The position numbers and the translations under genes are program-made. From Mycolicibacterium rhodesiae JS60 (GTDB taxonomy: Bacteria; Actinomycetota; Actinomycetes; Mycobacteriales; Mycobacteriaceae), in NCBI GenBank assembly GCA_000230935.2, contig AGIQ01000001.1, positions 1,364,001 to 1,428,000 of the forward strand: 64,000 bases of DNA. The letters are read 5' to 3'. The notes under the pieces were generated by a model. The model saw only the letters and a program-made list of their open reading frames with translations. It was not told where the DNA came from and ran no database searches. Below are positions 39,331 to 48,091 of the stretch, piece after piece. How positions within the stretch are numbered: the first letter of the stretch is position 1; each line of letters opens with the position of its first letter.

Positions 39331-40007
39331 CAGTGATACGACCTGCGTTCGTCGGGCGGGGGTATCTGGGCGCCGTGGTATTCGACCGGAACGCCACCGA
39401 GCGGGTAGTCCTTGCGCTGCGGATGACCCACCCAGTCATCGGGCATCTCGATACGGGTCAACCCCGGATGGCCGTCGAACACGATGCCGAAGAAGTCATA
39501 GGTCTCCCGTTCGTGCCAGTCGACCGTCGGATACACCGAAAACAGCGACGGCACATGCGGATCCGCGTCTGGACAGGCCACCTCGACCTGCACCCGCCGA
39601 TTGTGTGTGATCGACATCAACGGATAAAACGCATGCAACTCACGACCCGCATCATCCGGATAATGCACACCCGAAACACCACAACACAATTCGAACCGCA
39701 ATTGCTCGTCGTCGCGCAACGCTCGCGCGACGGACAACAGGTGTTCGCGCCGAATCTCCAGGGTCAGCTGGCCCCGGAAGACGACGATGCGCTCGACCGC
39801 CGCGCCGAACACGTCGGGAGTCAACACTTCGGCCAATCTGTCGACCAGCTCGTCGAAATAGCCGCCGTAGGGCCGTGGTGTGCTGCCGGGCAACGCAACT
39901 TCGCGGACGAGGCGGCCGTAGCCCGAGGTGTCACCGCTACCGCTGATGCCGAACATGCCATGCCGAACACCGATGACCTCACCGGCTCCCGGGTCTTGAT
40001 CGCTCAC
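39330..40007 (-). CDS. nuoC: NADH-quinone oxidoreductase subunit C
   Basis: 225 residues, the 30-kDa-type subunit. The family signature is [21 protein letters not shown], and the ending is [13 protein letters not shown]. The start is GTG 40007 ([10 protein letters not shown]), overlapping the nuoB stop; the open frame further upstream overlaps nuoB and is a shadow. NuoC and NuoD are separate genes here, as in other actinobacteria. Confidence 0.96.
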   Translation of the reverse strand: MSDQDPGAGEVIGVRHGMFGISGSGDTSGYGRLVREVALPGSTPRPYGGYFDELVDRLAEVLTPDVFGAAVERIVVFRGQLTLEIRREHLLSVARALRDDEQLRFELCCGVSGVHYPDDAGRELHAFYPLMSITHNRRVQVEVACPDADPHVPSLFSVYPTVDWHERETYDFFGIVFDGHPGLTRIEMPDDWVGHPQRKDYPLGGVPVEYHGAQIPPPDERRSYH

Positions 40008-40558
40008 CGCAGCAGCCCCTTGAGTTCCAGGGTGGTGGGGGCGGCCAGTGCGGCTTTCTCGGCCGCCGCGATGGCCTCGGCGCGGTGCACCCCCAACGGC
40101 ATCTCGGCGATCTTGGCATGCAACGCCAGAATCGCGTTCAACAACATCTCCGGACGCGGCGGACAACCGGGCAGATAAATATCCACCGGCACCACATGAT
40201 CCACACCCTGGACCACCGCATAGTTGTTGAACATCCCCCCACTGGAAGCACACACCCCCATCGCCAACACCCACTTCGGTTCGGCCATCTGGTCATAGAC
40301 CTGCCGCAACACCGGCGCCATCTTCTGCGACACGCGCCCGGCCACGATCATCAGATCCGCCTGCCGCGGAGTCGCCGAAAACCGCTCCATCCCAAACCGG
40401 GCAATATCAAACCGGGGCGAAGCCGTCGCCATCATCTCGATCGCGCAGCACGCCAACCCGAATGTCGCCGGCCACAGCGATCCCTTGCGGACGAACCCGG
40501 CCACCTTCTCCACCGTCGACAACAAGATGCCGCCCGGCAGCGCCTCTTCTAATCCCAT
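40004..40558 (-). CDS. nuoB: NADH-quinone oxidoreductase subunit B
   Basis: 184 residues, the subunit holding the terminal [4Fe-4S] cluster N2. The cluster Cys are in [23 protein letters not shown] and [13 protein letters not shown]. The start ATG 40558 lies inside the last codons of nuoA (about ten bases overlap), a common nuo arrangement. The longer upstream frame is inside nuoA. Confidence 0.97.
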   Translation of the reverse strand: MGLEEALPGGILLSTVEKVAGFVRKGSLWPATFGLACCAIEMMATASPRFDIARFGMERFSATPRQADLMIVAGRVSQKMAPVLRQVYDQMAEPKWVLAMGVCASSGGMFNNYAVVQGVDHVVPVDIYLPGCPPRPEMLLNAILALHAKIAEMPLGVHRAEAIAAAEKAALAAPTTLELKGLLR

Positions 40559-40908
40559 TCCAGCCCACCCCGGCGCCACACATACCCGTACGCCACGAAC
40601 ACCGTGCCCATGAAAATCAGCATCTCCACCAGCGCGAACGTCCCCAACGCGTCGAACGAGACCGCCCACGGATACAGAAACACGATCTCGATGTCGAACA
40701 CGATGAACAACATCGCCGTCAGGTAGTACTTGATCGGGAACCGCTGACCGGCCGCCTCCCCGACCACCGGCTCGATCCCGCACTCATACGCCTCGAGCTT
40801 GGCTCGGTTGAAACGCCGCGGACCGATCACCAACGCGATCACCACCGACACGATCGCGAACGCCGCGGCAATAACCCCCAACACCAAGATGGGTGTGTAG
40901 AGACTCAT
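40549..40908 (-). CDS. nuoA: NADH-quinone oxidoreductase subunit A
   Basis: 119 residues with three transmembrane helices. Signatures are the loop [12 protein letters not shown] with the conserved Cys, and [22 protein letters not shown] in helix 2. It is the first gene of the nuo operon. A GAGGAGTGA ribosome site lies about ten bases before the ATG, placed in the loop of a potential leader hairpin. Confidence 0.97.
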   Translation of the reverse strand: MSLYTPILVLGVIAAAFAIVSVVIALVIGPRRFNRAKLEAYECGIEPVVGEAAGQRFPIKYYLTAMLFIVFDIEIVFLYPWAVSFDALGTFALVEMLIFMGTVFVAYGYVWRRGGLEWD

Positions 40909-41067
40909 ATGGCTGTGTCACTCCTCGCTGGGCTGGAGATGTGAGCTAAGACACAGCCTAGCGATCTTGAGACGTGCTGTCGCGATTTCGTTAGGATGGC
41001 TTCAATAGCTGAGCGCGGCCCATCTCGGTCCGAGAGGGTAAGGGCGACAGCGTATTTGGCGTTTAGT
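40909..41067 (-). promoter_or_regulatory. nuoA leader/promoter region with a potential stem-loop
   Basis: A 159-base gap between the response-regulator gene and nuoA. The 9-base inverted repeat GGCTGTGTC (40911-40919) and GACACAGCC (40950-40958) would form a stem in the nuoA leader with the Shine-Dalgarno sequence (GAGGAGT) at the stem-loop boundary. On the minus strand TAGGCTGTGTC just before this could include a -10 element (TAGGCT). No other gene is seen here. Confidence 0.4.
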
Positions 41068-41472
41068 TCACTGCACTGGGGTGCGCAGCAAATCGACGAC
41101 CGCCTCGCCAAGGCGGATCGGGTCGATGGGGTGCGGCACGGCGGCTTCCGCGCGCGACCAGTTGGCCAGCCACGCGTCGTCGGGCCGGCCGGTCAGGACC
41201 AGTACCGGCGGGCAGTCGTCGATCTCGTCCTTGAGCTGTTTGGCAATGCCCATCCCGCCGACCGGTGCGGCCTCGCCGTCGAGGATGACCAGATCGAATC
41301 CGCCGCCGTCCATCAGCTGAATCACCATCGGGCCGGTGGCGACGTCGGTGTAGGTCAGCTCCGGCAGTTCGGGGTGGACGCGCTTGCCGAGGGCCAGGCG
41401 CACGTGTTCCCGAGTGCGGGCATTGCTGCTGTACACCAGAACATGAAGTGGTTGTGCAGCTGGACGGGACAC
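41068..41472 (-). CDS. Response-regulator receiver-domain protein (Rv3143-like)
   Basis: 134 residues, a single receiver-like domain with no DNA-binding output domain. The phospho-acceptor Asp candidate is in FDLVILDGEAAPVGG, and the switch Thr position in VLVLTGRPDD is filled. M. tuberculosis has a similar stand-alone receiver (Rv3143) just upstream of its nuo operon. It is oriented with nuo and separated by the leader region, so co-regulation is plausible. The start is GTG 41472. Confidence 0.8.
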   Translation of the reverse strand: MSRPAAQPLHVLVYSSNARTREHVRLALGKRVHPELPELTYTDVATGPMVIQLMDGGGFDLVILDGEAAPVGGMGIAKQLKDEIDDCPPVLVLTGRPDDAWLANWSRAEAAVPHPIDPIRLGEAVVDLLRTPVQ

Positions 41473-41523
41473 GCCGCCGATGCTACTGCGAAAATGCCTG
41501 CCGCCTAGGGCGTTCGGCAGGTT

Positions 41524-42057
41524 CTACTCCGCCTTGGCAAAGACGACGTCCGCCAGCACGGTGGTGGTCGCGGGCATCATGCCGACCATGTTGCCGCTGA
41601 CGCCCAGCGCGGTGCGGTCGATCGTCGTCTGCGCGGTGAGTTGCACCGTGCGGTCGCCCAGCAGGGCGACGGTGGCCGACAGCGGCAGCGGTTGGGTATT
41701 GCCTCGCACGGTCAGGGTGGCCTGCACGGCGGCCGTGTTCGCCCCGCTGGGCTGCACATCCGTCACCTCGACGCGGATGACCGGGTGCTCGTCGACGTTG
41801 AAGAAGTCGGCCGAGCGCAGGTGCTCGTCGCGTTTCCTGATTCCGGTCTTCAGCGACGACGCCTGGATGTCGAGCCCGCCGGAGACCGCGCCGTTCGCGC
41901 CGACCTCGCCGGCGCCGCGTACGTCGGTGAATTCGCCGGTGACGGTGGCCAGGCCCCAGAAGGTCTTGTTCTTGAACCGCAGCGAGGACTTGGCCGGCAC
42001 CAGTTCCCAACGTCCGGCCGTGTCGGGGTCGACGAGGATCGCATTCAGTTCGGACAT
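41524..42057 (-). CDS. YceI-family protein
   Basis: 177 residues of the YceI lipocalin-like beta-barrel that binds polyisoprenoids or other lipids. The pattern AGRWELVPAKSSLRFKNKTF, FFNVDEHPVIRVEVTDV, and the strand ATLTVRGNTQPLPLSATV is characteristic. There is no signal peptide, so it is likely cytoplasmic. GGAAGG precedes the ATG at 42057. It is 14 bases downstream of the SnoaL-like gene and may be the end of that operon. Confidence 0.86.
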   Translation of the reverse strand: MSELNAILVDPDTAGRWELVPAKSSLRFKNKTFWGLATVTGEFTDVRGAGEVGANGAVSGGLDIQASSLKTGIRKRDEHLRSADFFNVDEHPVIRVEVTDVQPSGANTAAVQATLTVRGNTQPLPLSATVALLGDRTVQLTAQTTIDRTALGVSGNMVGMMPATTTVLADVVFAKAE

Positions 42058-42071
42058 GTGGTCGCCTTCCG

Positions 42072-42455
42072 TCAGCCCAGCAATGGGCCCAATTCGGCGG
42101 GGTCGAAGTATTCGTCGATCCGCCGGATGAGGCCGTCTTCTCCCAACTTCACCACCAGGCATACCCGCGTTGTGACGTTTTCGCCGCCGGTGGTCGTGGA
42201 ATGAAGGAGGTGCTGCTGGACGAAGCCGCCGTCGAACACTTGCCGGTCGAGCACTTCGTAGTGCCGGTACGTGGTGGCGCCGACGTACCACCGGATGACT
42301 TTGAGGGCACGCGCTTTGTCGTTGTCGCGCTCATCGCCCGAGTGCCACACGGTGACGTCGTCGGACCACAGCGCTGTCACCGTGTCGATGTCGCCCTCCG
42401 AGATGGCCGCGAACAATTGGTCGGCAGCTTCGATGATCTGGCCGTGGGTGGGCAT
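42072..42455 (-). CDS. SnoaL-like/nuclear transport factor 2-fold protein
   Basis: 127 residues. The cone-shaped NTF2/SnoaL fold is suggested by IIEAADQLFAAISEGDIDTV at the start, ALWSDDVTVWHSG, and the C-terminal strand IRRIDEYFDPAELGPLLG. Members bind small hydrophobic molecules or act as isomerases, dehydratases or hydrolases. The ATG overlaps the stop of the DUF6285 gene (TGATG), so it belongs to the phosphotransferase/acyl-CoA dehydrogenase operon. Confidence 0.78.
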   Translation of the reverse strand: MPTHGQIIEAADQLFAAISEGDIDTVTALWSDDVTVWHSGDERDNDKARALKVIRWYVGATTYRHYEVLDRQVFDGGFVQQHLLHSTTTGGENVTTRVCLVVKLGEDGLIRRIDEYFDPAELGPLLG

Positions 42456-42808
42456 CAGCGCGGCGCTCCTTCGGGGCGGTCGTAGCCGGGATGGGAGATC
42501 GCCAGCCGGTGGGCGACCAGCGTCCGCAGGGTTGCCATGAGCTCGGTCCCGCGAACGTCGAGGTCGCCGGCGCGGATCGCCGCGGCGAGTGCGTCTTCGC
42601 TCGCGTAGCCGAGTTTCTCGAGTGCTGCCACCGCGTCGCCCGAGGTTGCGTCGAGCAGTTCGCGTTCGACGGTGCGCAACACGTTGGCGGCGACGAGTGC
42701 GTGGAAGTTGACCGAGCCGCTGGTGTTGGCCCGGACGTCGCCCTCGAGGAACTCGGCGACTGCGGCGACCAGTTCGGCGGCGGTGGGCCGGCCGTTCAGC
42801 GCGGTCAT
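42455..42808 (-). CDS. DUF6285-type protein, partner of the phosphotransferase
   Basis: 117 helical residues (GRPTAAELVAAVAEFLEGDV...), with no catalytic motif. Small helical proteins of this type are usually encoded directly after APH-fold genes that accompany acyl-CoA dehydrogenases, and that is the arrangement here. The ATG overlaps the upstream stop (ATGA). Function unknown; an accessory subunit for the phosphotransferase is plausible. Confidence 0.72.
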   Translation of the reverse strand: MTALNGRPTAAELVAAVAEFLEGDVRANTSGSVNFHALVAANVLRTVERELLDATSGDAVAALEKLGYASEDALAAAIRAGDLDVRGTELMATLRTLVAHRLAISHPGYDRPEGAPR

Positions 42809-43776
42809 GACACACCCTCCAACAGGTCCAGTAGGTCCCATTCGGTTTCGCAGACTCGGCGCCCGATCGCGGCGAGTTCGACCGATCGGGATTGGCCGGA
42901 CAGGTGGCGTTCGGCCTGGAAGCGGCAGATCACCCCCCAGCGCAGCGTGGCGACCACCAGCCACCAGCGCAGTGCCGCGCGGTCGACGGTGGCACCACCG
43001 GCTCGCTCGTAGGCTGCGATGAAATCGTCGATGCTGCCCAGCCCGCCGGCGGCCATGGCGGCCGGGGCGCCGAACCGCCAGGCCCTGATGCAGAACCAGG
43101 CGAGGTCTTCATAGATCTCGCCGACGTGGACCAGTTCCCAGTCCAGCACAGCGGCCAGCTCGGACCCGTCGACGATCAGGTTTCCCATCCGGAAGTCGCC
43201 GTGGACCAGCCGCAGCGGTGACGGTGGTGGCCGGTGCTCCGCGAGCCACCGGAACGCCCACTCGAATGTTGCTGTGGTATCACCCATTTCGTCGAGACGC
43301 AGCCGCCACTGCGCCACGTCGTCGTGCGCGGTCAGCCCCGGGGCGTCGACGGCGCCGCGGTGGATGGCGGCCAATGCCTGGGCGCATTGGCCCAGGAGCT
43401 TGGCGCGGCCGACGTCGTCGAGTTGGCGTTGAATGCGCCGGACGATGGTCTCGCCGGGGATCTCGCCGCAGATCAGAAACGGGTTGCCCAGTGTCTCAAC
43501 GGAGTCGGAGGCGATCAGGATCTCGGGCACCGGTGCGCCCGCCGCCGCAGCCGCCACCTGGACCGCGGCTTCCAACTCCATCCCGGCGTGTACGTCATCC
43601 GGCGGGCCGGTACGCAGGATCAGCGCGCGCCGCCGAGATCCGGTCACCGCGTCGAAGGCCCACGTGGTGCGGCTGGCGCCACCGGTCAGCGCCCGGAGGT
43701 TGTCGATCTCGGTGTCCGCGCCGAGGATGGGGCGCAGCACCCCGGCCAGATTCACCGACAGGGTCTCGGCGGCCAC
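42805..43776 (-). CDS. Phosphotransferase-family protein (APH fold), acyl-CoA dehydrogenase-associated
   Basis: 323 residues. The kinase loop is LVHGDFRMGNLIV with the catalytic Asp, and the metal site is LAAVLDWELVHVGE. An N-terminal nucleotide-binding Lys/Arg region lies in LTGGASRTTWAFD. Unlike the APH gene at 20776 it keeps the HGD triad. Proteins of this subfamily occur with acyl-CoA dehydrogenases of the ACAD10/11 type, which degrade 4-hydroxy acids via a phosphorylated intermediate. It begins one base after the dehydrogenase stop, start GTG 43776. Confidence 0.85.
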   Translation of the reverse strand: MAAETLSVNLAGVLRPILGADTEIDNLRALTGGASRTTWAFDAVTGSRRRALILRTGPPDDVHAGMELEAAVQVAAAAAGAPVPEILIASDSVETLGNPFLICGEIPGETIVRRIQRQLDDVGRAKLLGQCAQALAAIHRGAVDAPGLTAHDDVAQWRLRLDEMGDTTATFEWAFRWLAEHRPPPSPLRLVHGDFRMGNLIVDGSELAAVLDWELVHVGEIYEDLAWFCIRAWRFGAPAAMAAGGLGSIDDFIAAYERAGGATVDRAALRWWLVVATLRWGVICRFQAERHLSGQSRSVELAAIGRRVCETEWDLLDLLEGVS

Positions 43777-43777
43777 G

Positions 43778-45022
43778 TCAGCGAGCCGGCTTGCCGAACT
43801 TGAACATCCGCTGCGCGACCCTGCGCATCTGGATCTCCTCGGCACCCTCGGTGATCCGGTAGCGGCGGTGATGGCGGTAGATGTGTTCGAAGGGCTCGTG
43901 GCGGCTGTAGCCGATGCCGCCGTGAACCTGCATGGCCCGGTCGGCTGCCTCGCAGACCAGGCGATTGGCGCGGTAGTTCGCCATCGACACCTTGTCGGAC
44001 ACCTCGAGATGGTGGTTGCGGTCCAGCTCCCAGGCGGCGTAGCGGACCAGCAGCCGAACCATCTGCGCCTCGGTCTGCAGTTCCACCAACGGCCACTGCA
44101 CCGCCTGATTGACCGCCAGCGGCTTTCCGAACGTCACCCGCTTACCGGCGTACTCCACCGCGCGGTCGATACAGTGCTGGGCCGCCCCGAGGCTGCTGGC
44201 CGCCTGCCGAATCCTGTTCTCGTGCAGGAACGTCTGTGCGACTTCCAGTCCATGGTCCAACTCACCGAGTACCGCGTCGGCGGGCACCCGCACATCCCGC
44301 AGTTCGACCTCGCCATGATCGGTGGGCATGTTGAACGTCCACCAGTAGAACGGCACCTCGAAGCCGGGGGCGTTGCAGGGGACCAGGAAGGCGGTGATAC
44401 CGCGGGCCTGGCCGGGCTCACCCGAGGTGCGAGCGAACACCAGGTCGTGGGTGGCGCGGTGCACGCCGGTGTTCCAGCGCTTGGACCCGTTGATCACCCA
44501 GTGGTCACCATCGCGTTCGGCGCGGGTCTCCAGCCAGGTCGCGTCCGAGCCGTGGTCGGGTTCGGTGAGGCCGAACGCCATCGACCGCTGACCGGTCAGC
44601 ATCGCCTCGATCCACTCGCTCTTCTGCTCATCGGTGCCGAACCGGTCCATCATGATGACCTGCGGGAAATTGCCGACGATCGACGACTCGTCCTGCAGGT
44701 CGTTGTGCAGGCCAAGGCCCTTGTGCGCCAAGTGCTCCCGGATGACGGCCATGTCCACATTCGTGCCGTCGCGCCCACCGAACTTCGAGGGCAGCCCATA
44801 GCGCAGCCAACCGGCCGCATCGGCGCGGCGGCGCATCTCGTCGAGCAGATCCTCCCACTCCCGGCGCGGGATACCACCGTTCTCCACGTCGGTGCGGGCG
44901 AACTCCCGGCGCTGATCGAAGTACTGCATGTGTTCTCGTTCGAGCGGTTTGATCTCGGCCTCGATGAACGCATCCATTTCGGCCAGGACTGCCGGAAGAT
45001 GGTCGGGCAGAGTGAAATCCAC
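43778..45022 (-). CDS. Acyl-CoA dehydrogenase
   Basis: 414 residues, full-length flavoprotein. FAD and substrate motifs are AFGLTEPDHGSDATWLETRA near residue 150 and the C-terminal VHGGIGYSRHEPFEHIYRHH. The GTG start at 45022 has GGAGATC upstream. The adjacent phosphotransferase, DUF6285 and SnoaL-like genes suggest an ACAD10/11-type system for hydroxylated fatty acids rather than simple beta-oxidation; that is an inference from context. The TetR gene immediately upstream probably controls it. Confidence 0.9.
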   Translation of the reverse strand: MDFTLPDHLPAVLAEMDAFIEAEIKPLEREHMQYFDQRREFARTDVENGGIPRREWEDLLDEMRRRADAAGWLRYGLPSKFGGRDGTNVDMAVIREHLAHKGLGLHNDLQDESSIVGNFPQVIMMDRFGTDEQKSEWIEAMLTGQRSMAFGLTEPDHGSDATWLETRAERDGDHWVINGSKRWNTGVHRATHDLVFARTSGEPGQARGITAFLVPCNAPGFEVPFYWWTFNMPTDHGEVELRDVRVPADAVLGELDHGLEVAQTFLHENRIRQAASSLGAAQHCIDRAVEYAGKRVTFGKPLAVNQAVQWPLVELQTEAQMVRLLVRYAAWELDRNHHLEVSDKVSMANYRANRLVCEAADRAMQVHGGIGYSRHEPFEHIYRHHRRYRITEGAEEIQMRRVAQRMFKFGKPAR

Positions 45023-45040
45023 GTTGATCTCCTTGTGGGG

Positions 45041-45700
45041 TCAGAAGCCGTAGAGCGTTCTCTTCCAGATGGTGGACAGGGTTGTGATGGCCTCGGCGTC
45101 CGACAGTCGCAGACCGAGGCCGGCGCTGTCGGGACGTAGGCACACCGTGGTGAACTGCTCGAAAAGCAGCGCGATGGCCAGCGCGGTGTGTTCGGCCTGC
45201 AGGTCGGCCGCGTATCCGTGTTCCTGGGCGCGCAACACCGAGGCAGAGACGATGTCGATGCCGAACTGACGGAACTGATTCTGCAGCGCGGCGAAGCGAG
45301 GCTGGGTGTTGGCGAGCTGATCCACGGCGACCATGATCCCGATGCTCTGCTTGAACATGTCCCAATAGGCAGTGACGACGGTGACGAAAAACCGGCTGTC
45401 GTCCGGGGATTCGGGCAGATGGAGCCGCAGGCCCGACGGCAGTACGACCTCGTGGAGAAACGAGTCGGCCAGCGCCGCCAACAGATCCTCTTTGTCGTCG
45501 AAGTAGCGGTAGAACACCGCCGGTGACCGGCCAGCCGCCGAGGTGATGTCGCCAAGGGTGGTGCCGTGAAAGCCCCGTTCGGCGAACAGTTTCCGTGCCG
45601 CGTCCTCGATCGCCCGGCGGGTCTGCCGACCCTTGGAGCTCAGTGTGCGCGGGCCGTCGCCGGCCGCATCCGCCTTCTGCGGACGGTTGGACGGCTCCAT
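45041..45700 (-). CDS. TetR-family transcriptional regulator
   Basis: 219 residues. The N-terminal helix-turn-helix is TTLGDITSAAGRSPAVFYRY at about residues 50-69, followed by FDDKEDLLAAL. It lies 18 bases upstream of the acyl-CoA dehydrogenase in the same direction. An AT-rich palindrome (45725-45748) sits about 25 bases upstream of its ATG. A very similar site lies upstream of the homogentisate dioxygenase-like gene at 51714-51737. Both are candidate operators. Confidence 0.85.
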   Translation of the reverse strand: MEPSNRPQKADAAGDGPRTLSSKGRQTRRAIEDAARKLFAERGFHGTTLGDITSAAGRSPAVFYRYFDDKEDLLAALADSFLHEVVLPSGLRLHLPESPDDSRFFVTVVTAYWDMFKQSIGIMVAVDQLANTQPRFAALQNQFRQFGIDIVSASVLRAQEHGYAADLQAEHTALAIALLFEQFTTVCLRPDSAGLGLRLSDAEAITTLSTIWKRTLYGF

Positions 45701-45724
45701 GGCTGGCCCCCGTGATCGCGGTGT

Positions 45725-45748
45725 AAAACTAAAGTTAACGTTACTTTT
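45725..45748. promoter_or_regulatory. AT-rich palindromic operator, copy A
   Basis: Arms AAAACTAA and TTACTTTT around AGTTAACG. It is identical at 19 of 24 positions to the site at 51714-51737. The AT content stands out strongly in this GC-rich DNA. It lies between the TetR gene (minus strand) and the mycolic-type methyltransferase (plus strand), so it could control either. Confidence 0.6.
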
Positions 45749-45916
45749 TGTTCTGGTGGTTGGCAAGGGCTCGCCGGTGTCGGGAATTCGTCTTGACCTG
45801 CCGTTACGCAGTCTGGCAATGGCTCACAACAACGATGGGTATTCTTGACCGAGGTCGGGGAGGCTCTTGAGCAGTAGGAGCTACGCACTACACAGCCCAA
45901 CGTCGAAGGCCTTCCC

Positions 45917-46798
45917 TTGTTACCAGCACCGAGCAACACATCTGCCCTGAAGCCGCACTTCGAGGACGTTCAGTCGCACTACGACCTGTCCGACGAATTC
46001 TTCCGGCTGTTCCTGGATCCGACGCAGACGTACAGCTGCGCGTTTTTCGAGCGCGACAATATGACGCTTCACGAAGCGCAGCTCGCGAAGATCGATTTGT
46101 CGCTGGGCAAGTTGGGCCTGCAGCCCGGCATGACCTTGCTTGATGTCGGCTGCGGCTGGGGCGCCACGATGCGCCGGGCGATCGAGAAGTACGACGTCAA
46201 CGTCATCGGGCTGACGCTGAGCCGCAATCAGCAGGCGCATGCGGAACGCGCATTCGCCGAGATGGACACCACGCGGACCCGCCGTGTCCTGCTCGGGGGC
46301 TGGGAGCAGTTCAGTGAGCCAGTGGACCGCATCGTGTCGATCGGCGCGTTCGAACACTTCGGGGCGGACCGCTACAACGCGTTCTTCGACTTCGCCTATG
46401 ACGTCCTGCCCGACGACGGCGTGATGATGCTGCACTCGATCATGCAGATTCCGCGGTCCGAGATGGAGGCGCGTGGGCTGCCGCTCACGATGAGCCTGTT
46501 GCGGTTCTTCAAGTTCATTTCGGTGGAGATCTTCCCCGGCGGCCACCTGCCGACCCGTGATCTGGTTGTGGAACTGTCCGGAAAGGCCGGATTCACAACG
46601 CATCTCGTCCAATCGCTGGAACAGCACTACGCGCGGACCCTCGACCTTTGGGCGGCCGCACTCGCGTCGCGCCGGGATGAGGCGATCGCGATCCAGTCCG
46701 TAGAGGTCTACGACCGCTACATGAAGTACCTGACCGGGTGCGCGGACCTGTTCCGCAACCGTTACACCGACGTCTGCCAGTTCACGCTGAGGAAGTAG
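45917..46798 (+). CDS. Cyclopropane/mycolic acid-type methyltransferase
   Basis: 293 residues, close in pattern to UmaA/CmaA/MmaA enzymes that methylate or cyclopropanate mycolic acid chains using SAM. Evidence: the N-terminal QSHYDLSDEFFRLFLDPTQT, the SAM motif LLDVGCGWGATM near residue 75, LTLSRNQQAHAE, SIGAFEHFG with the active-site Glu, and YMKYLTGCADLFR with the conserved Cys near residue 276. The start is TTG 45917; no ATG or GTG is available without entering the core. The exact specificity cannot be assigned. It is a single gene divergent from the TetR operon. Confidence 0.88.
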   Translation: MLPAPSNTSALKPHFEDVQSHYDLSDEFFRLFLDPTQTYSCAFFERDNMTLHEAQLAKIDLSLGKLGLQPGMTLLDVGCGWGATMRRAIEKYDVNVIGLTLSRNQQAHAERAFAEMDTTRTRRVLLGGWEQFSEPVDRIVSIGAFEHFGADRYNAFFDFAYDVLPDDGVMMLHSIMQIPRSEMEARGLPLTMSLLRFFKFISVEIFPGGHLPTRDLVVELSGKAGFTTHLVQSLEQHYARTLDLWAAALASRRDEAIAIQSVEVYDRYMKYLTGCADLFRNRYTDVCQFTLRK

Positions 46799-46810
46799 GC
46801 GGCCGTCAGC

Positions 46811-47176
46811 TCACCGCTGGCTCGCGCGCCACTTCTCCAGGGCCCGGCGTTCGCGCTTGGTCGGCCGGCCCGCGCCGCAATCGCGGGCGGCGACCGGCAC
46901 CGCTGGAACACTGGGCGGCGTGGGCGTGTGGTCCAGATAGCAGGTGACGGCGTCGGCCGCGCCAACCCGCTTCGCTATCACCCGCACCACCTCGACCACG
47001 CGCGTCGTGTCACCCACTCGGGCGCGCACCTCGTCCCCGGGTGACACCGACGTCGAGGGCTTGGCCAGTCGGTCGTTGACGCGGACGTGGCCGCCGCGGC
47101 AGGCCGCTGCGGCGTCCGGCCGGGTCTTCGTCAGCCGGACCGCCCACAACCACCGATCAACCCGAGTCGAGTCCAC
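46811..47176 (-). CDS. S4-domain RNA-binding protein (Hsp15-like)
   Basis: 121 residues. The S4 fold at the N-terminus is VDRWLWAVRLTKTRPDAAAA then CRGGHVRVNDRLAKPS, with a basic C-terminal tail GRPTKRERRALEKW. Hsp15-family proteins bind stalled 50S-peptidyl-tRNA complexes. The start is GTG 47176. It follows the HMG-CoA lyase gene by nine bases in the same direction, but a functional link is not obvious. Confidence 0.82.
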   Translation of the reverse strand: MDSTRVDRWLWAVRLTKTRPDAAAACRGGHVRVNDRLAKPSTSVSPGDEVRARVGDTTRVVEVVRVIAKRVGAADAVTCYLDHTPTPPSVPAVPVAARDCGAGRPTKRERRALEKWRASQR

Positions 47177-47185
47177 GACGCCTGA

Positions 47186-48091
47186 TTAGTTCAGGAGCCG
47201 GTCGCCGGCCCGCAGCAGTGCACTGGGCAGCTCGTGACCGACCACCGCCCTGGCGACGCCGGCGGCGCGGATCGCGGTGTCCAGATCGACATCGACACCG
47301 ATTCCGCTGTCGCGCAGCAGGTACACCAGGTCTTCGGTGGCGATGTTGCCGCTGGCGCCGGGTGCGAACGGGCAACCACCAAGGCCGCCGACCGACGAGT
47401 CGAGCCGCGTCACCCCGGCGGCCACCGCAGCGTAGGCGCTGGCCAGTCCGGAACCGCGGGTGTTGTGGAAATGCGCGCCCAGCGGCAGGTCGCCGATGCG
47501 GGGCTTCACCTGGTTCATCAGGGAGGTGACCCGGCCGGGCGTGGTGGTGCCGATGGTGTCGGCGATCGCCAGCCGGTCCGCGCCGAATTCGCATGCGGCG
47601 TCGACGATGTCGAGCACCCGTTGCGGCGGGGTCGGGCCGTCGAAGGGGCAATCCCAGGCGGTGGCGATGATGACCTCGACGCTGACACCGGAGTCGTGGG
47701 CGATGGCGACGATCTCGGCGATCTGCGCGGTGGCCTCCGCACTGCTGCGTCCGACGTTGGCCCGGCTGTGAGCGTCGGCGGCCGACACGACGTATTCGAG
47801 GGAATGCAGCCCGGCGGCGATGGCGCGCTTGGCGCCGTTGGGACTGGCGACCAGTGCCGAGAATTCGATGTCGGGATAGTCGCCGAGGTGGGCGGCGAAC
47901 TCGGGTGCGTCGGCCAGGGCGGGGACCTTCGACGGGGAGACGAACGCCGTCGCCTCCACTTCGCGGACACCGGTGGCGGCGATGGCGGCCAGTAGTTCCA
48001 GCTTGGCCGACAACGGGATTGGCTCTTCGATCTGCAGGCCGTCGCGCAGGGCGACTTCGCGGATCGTTACGTGTTCTCCCAGCTCGCTCAT
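47186..48091 (-). CDS. Hydroxymethylglutaryl-CoA lyase
   Basis: 301 residues, HMGL-like TIM barrel. The enzyme splits 3-hydroxy-3-methylglutaryl-CoA, or a related CoA ester, into acetyl-CoA and a keto acid. Signatures are the N-terminal REVALRDGLQIE, the metal-binding His pair in LGAHFHNTRG, and the active-site Cys loop GGLGGCPFAPGASGN. The ATG overlaps the stop of the CoA-transferase gene (ATGA), so the two enzymes are coupled and likely serve one pathway, as in leucine or isoprenoid catabolism. Confidence 0.9.
   Translation of the reverse strand: MSELGEHVTIREVALRDGLQIEEPIPLSAKLELLAAIAATGVREVEATAFVSPSKVPALADAPEFAAHLGDYPDIEFSALVASPNGAKRAIAAGLHSLEYVVSAADAHSRANVGRSSAEATAQIAEIVAIAHDSGVSVEVIIATAWDCPFDGPTPPQRVLDIVDAACEFGADRLAIADTIGTTTPGRVTSLMNQVKPRIGDLPLGAHFHNTRGSGLASAYAAVAAGVTRLDSSVGGLGGCPFAPGASGNIATEDLVYLLRDSGIGVDVDLDTAIRAAGVARAVVGHELPSALLRAGDRLLN

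Noticed and set aside
38155..39336. Long plus-strand open frame of 393 codons opposite nuoD
   Set aside because: It is the complement of a clearly recognisable nuoD, is His/Gln/Asp-rich with no family pattern, and similar long antisense frames occur across all the GC-rich genes here.
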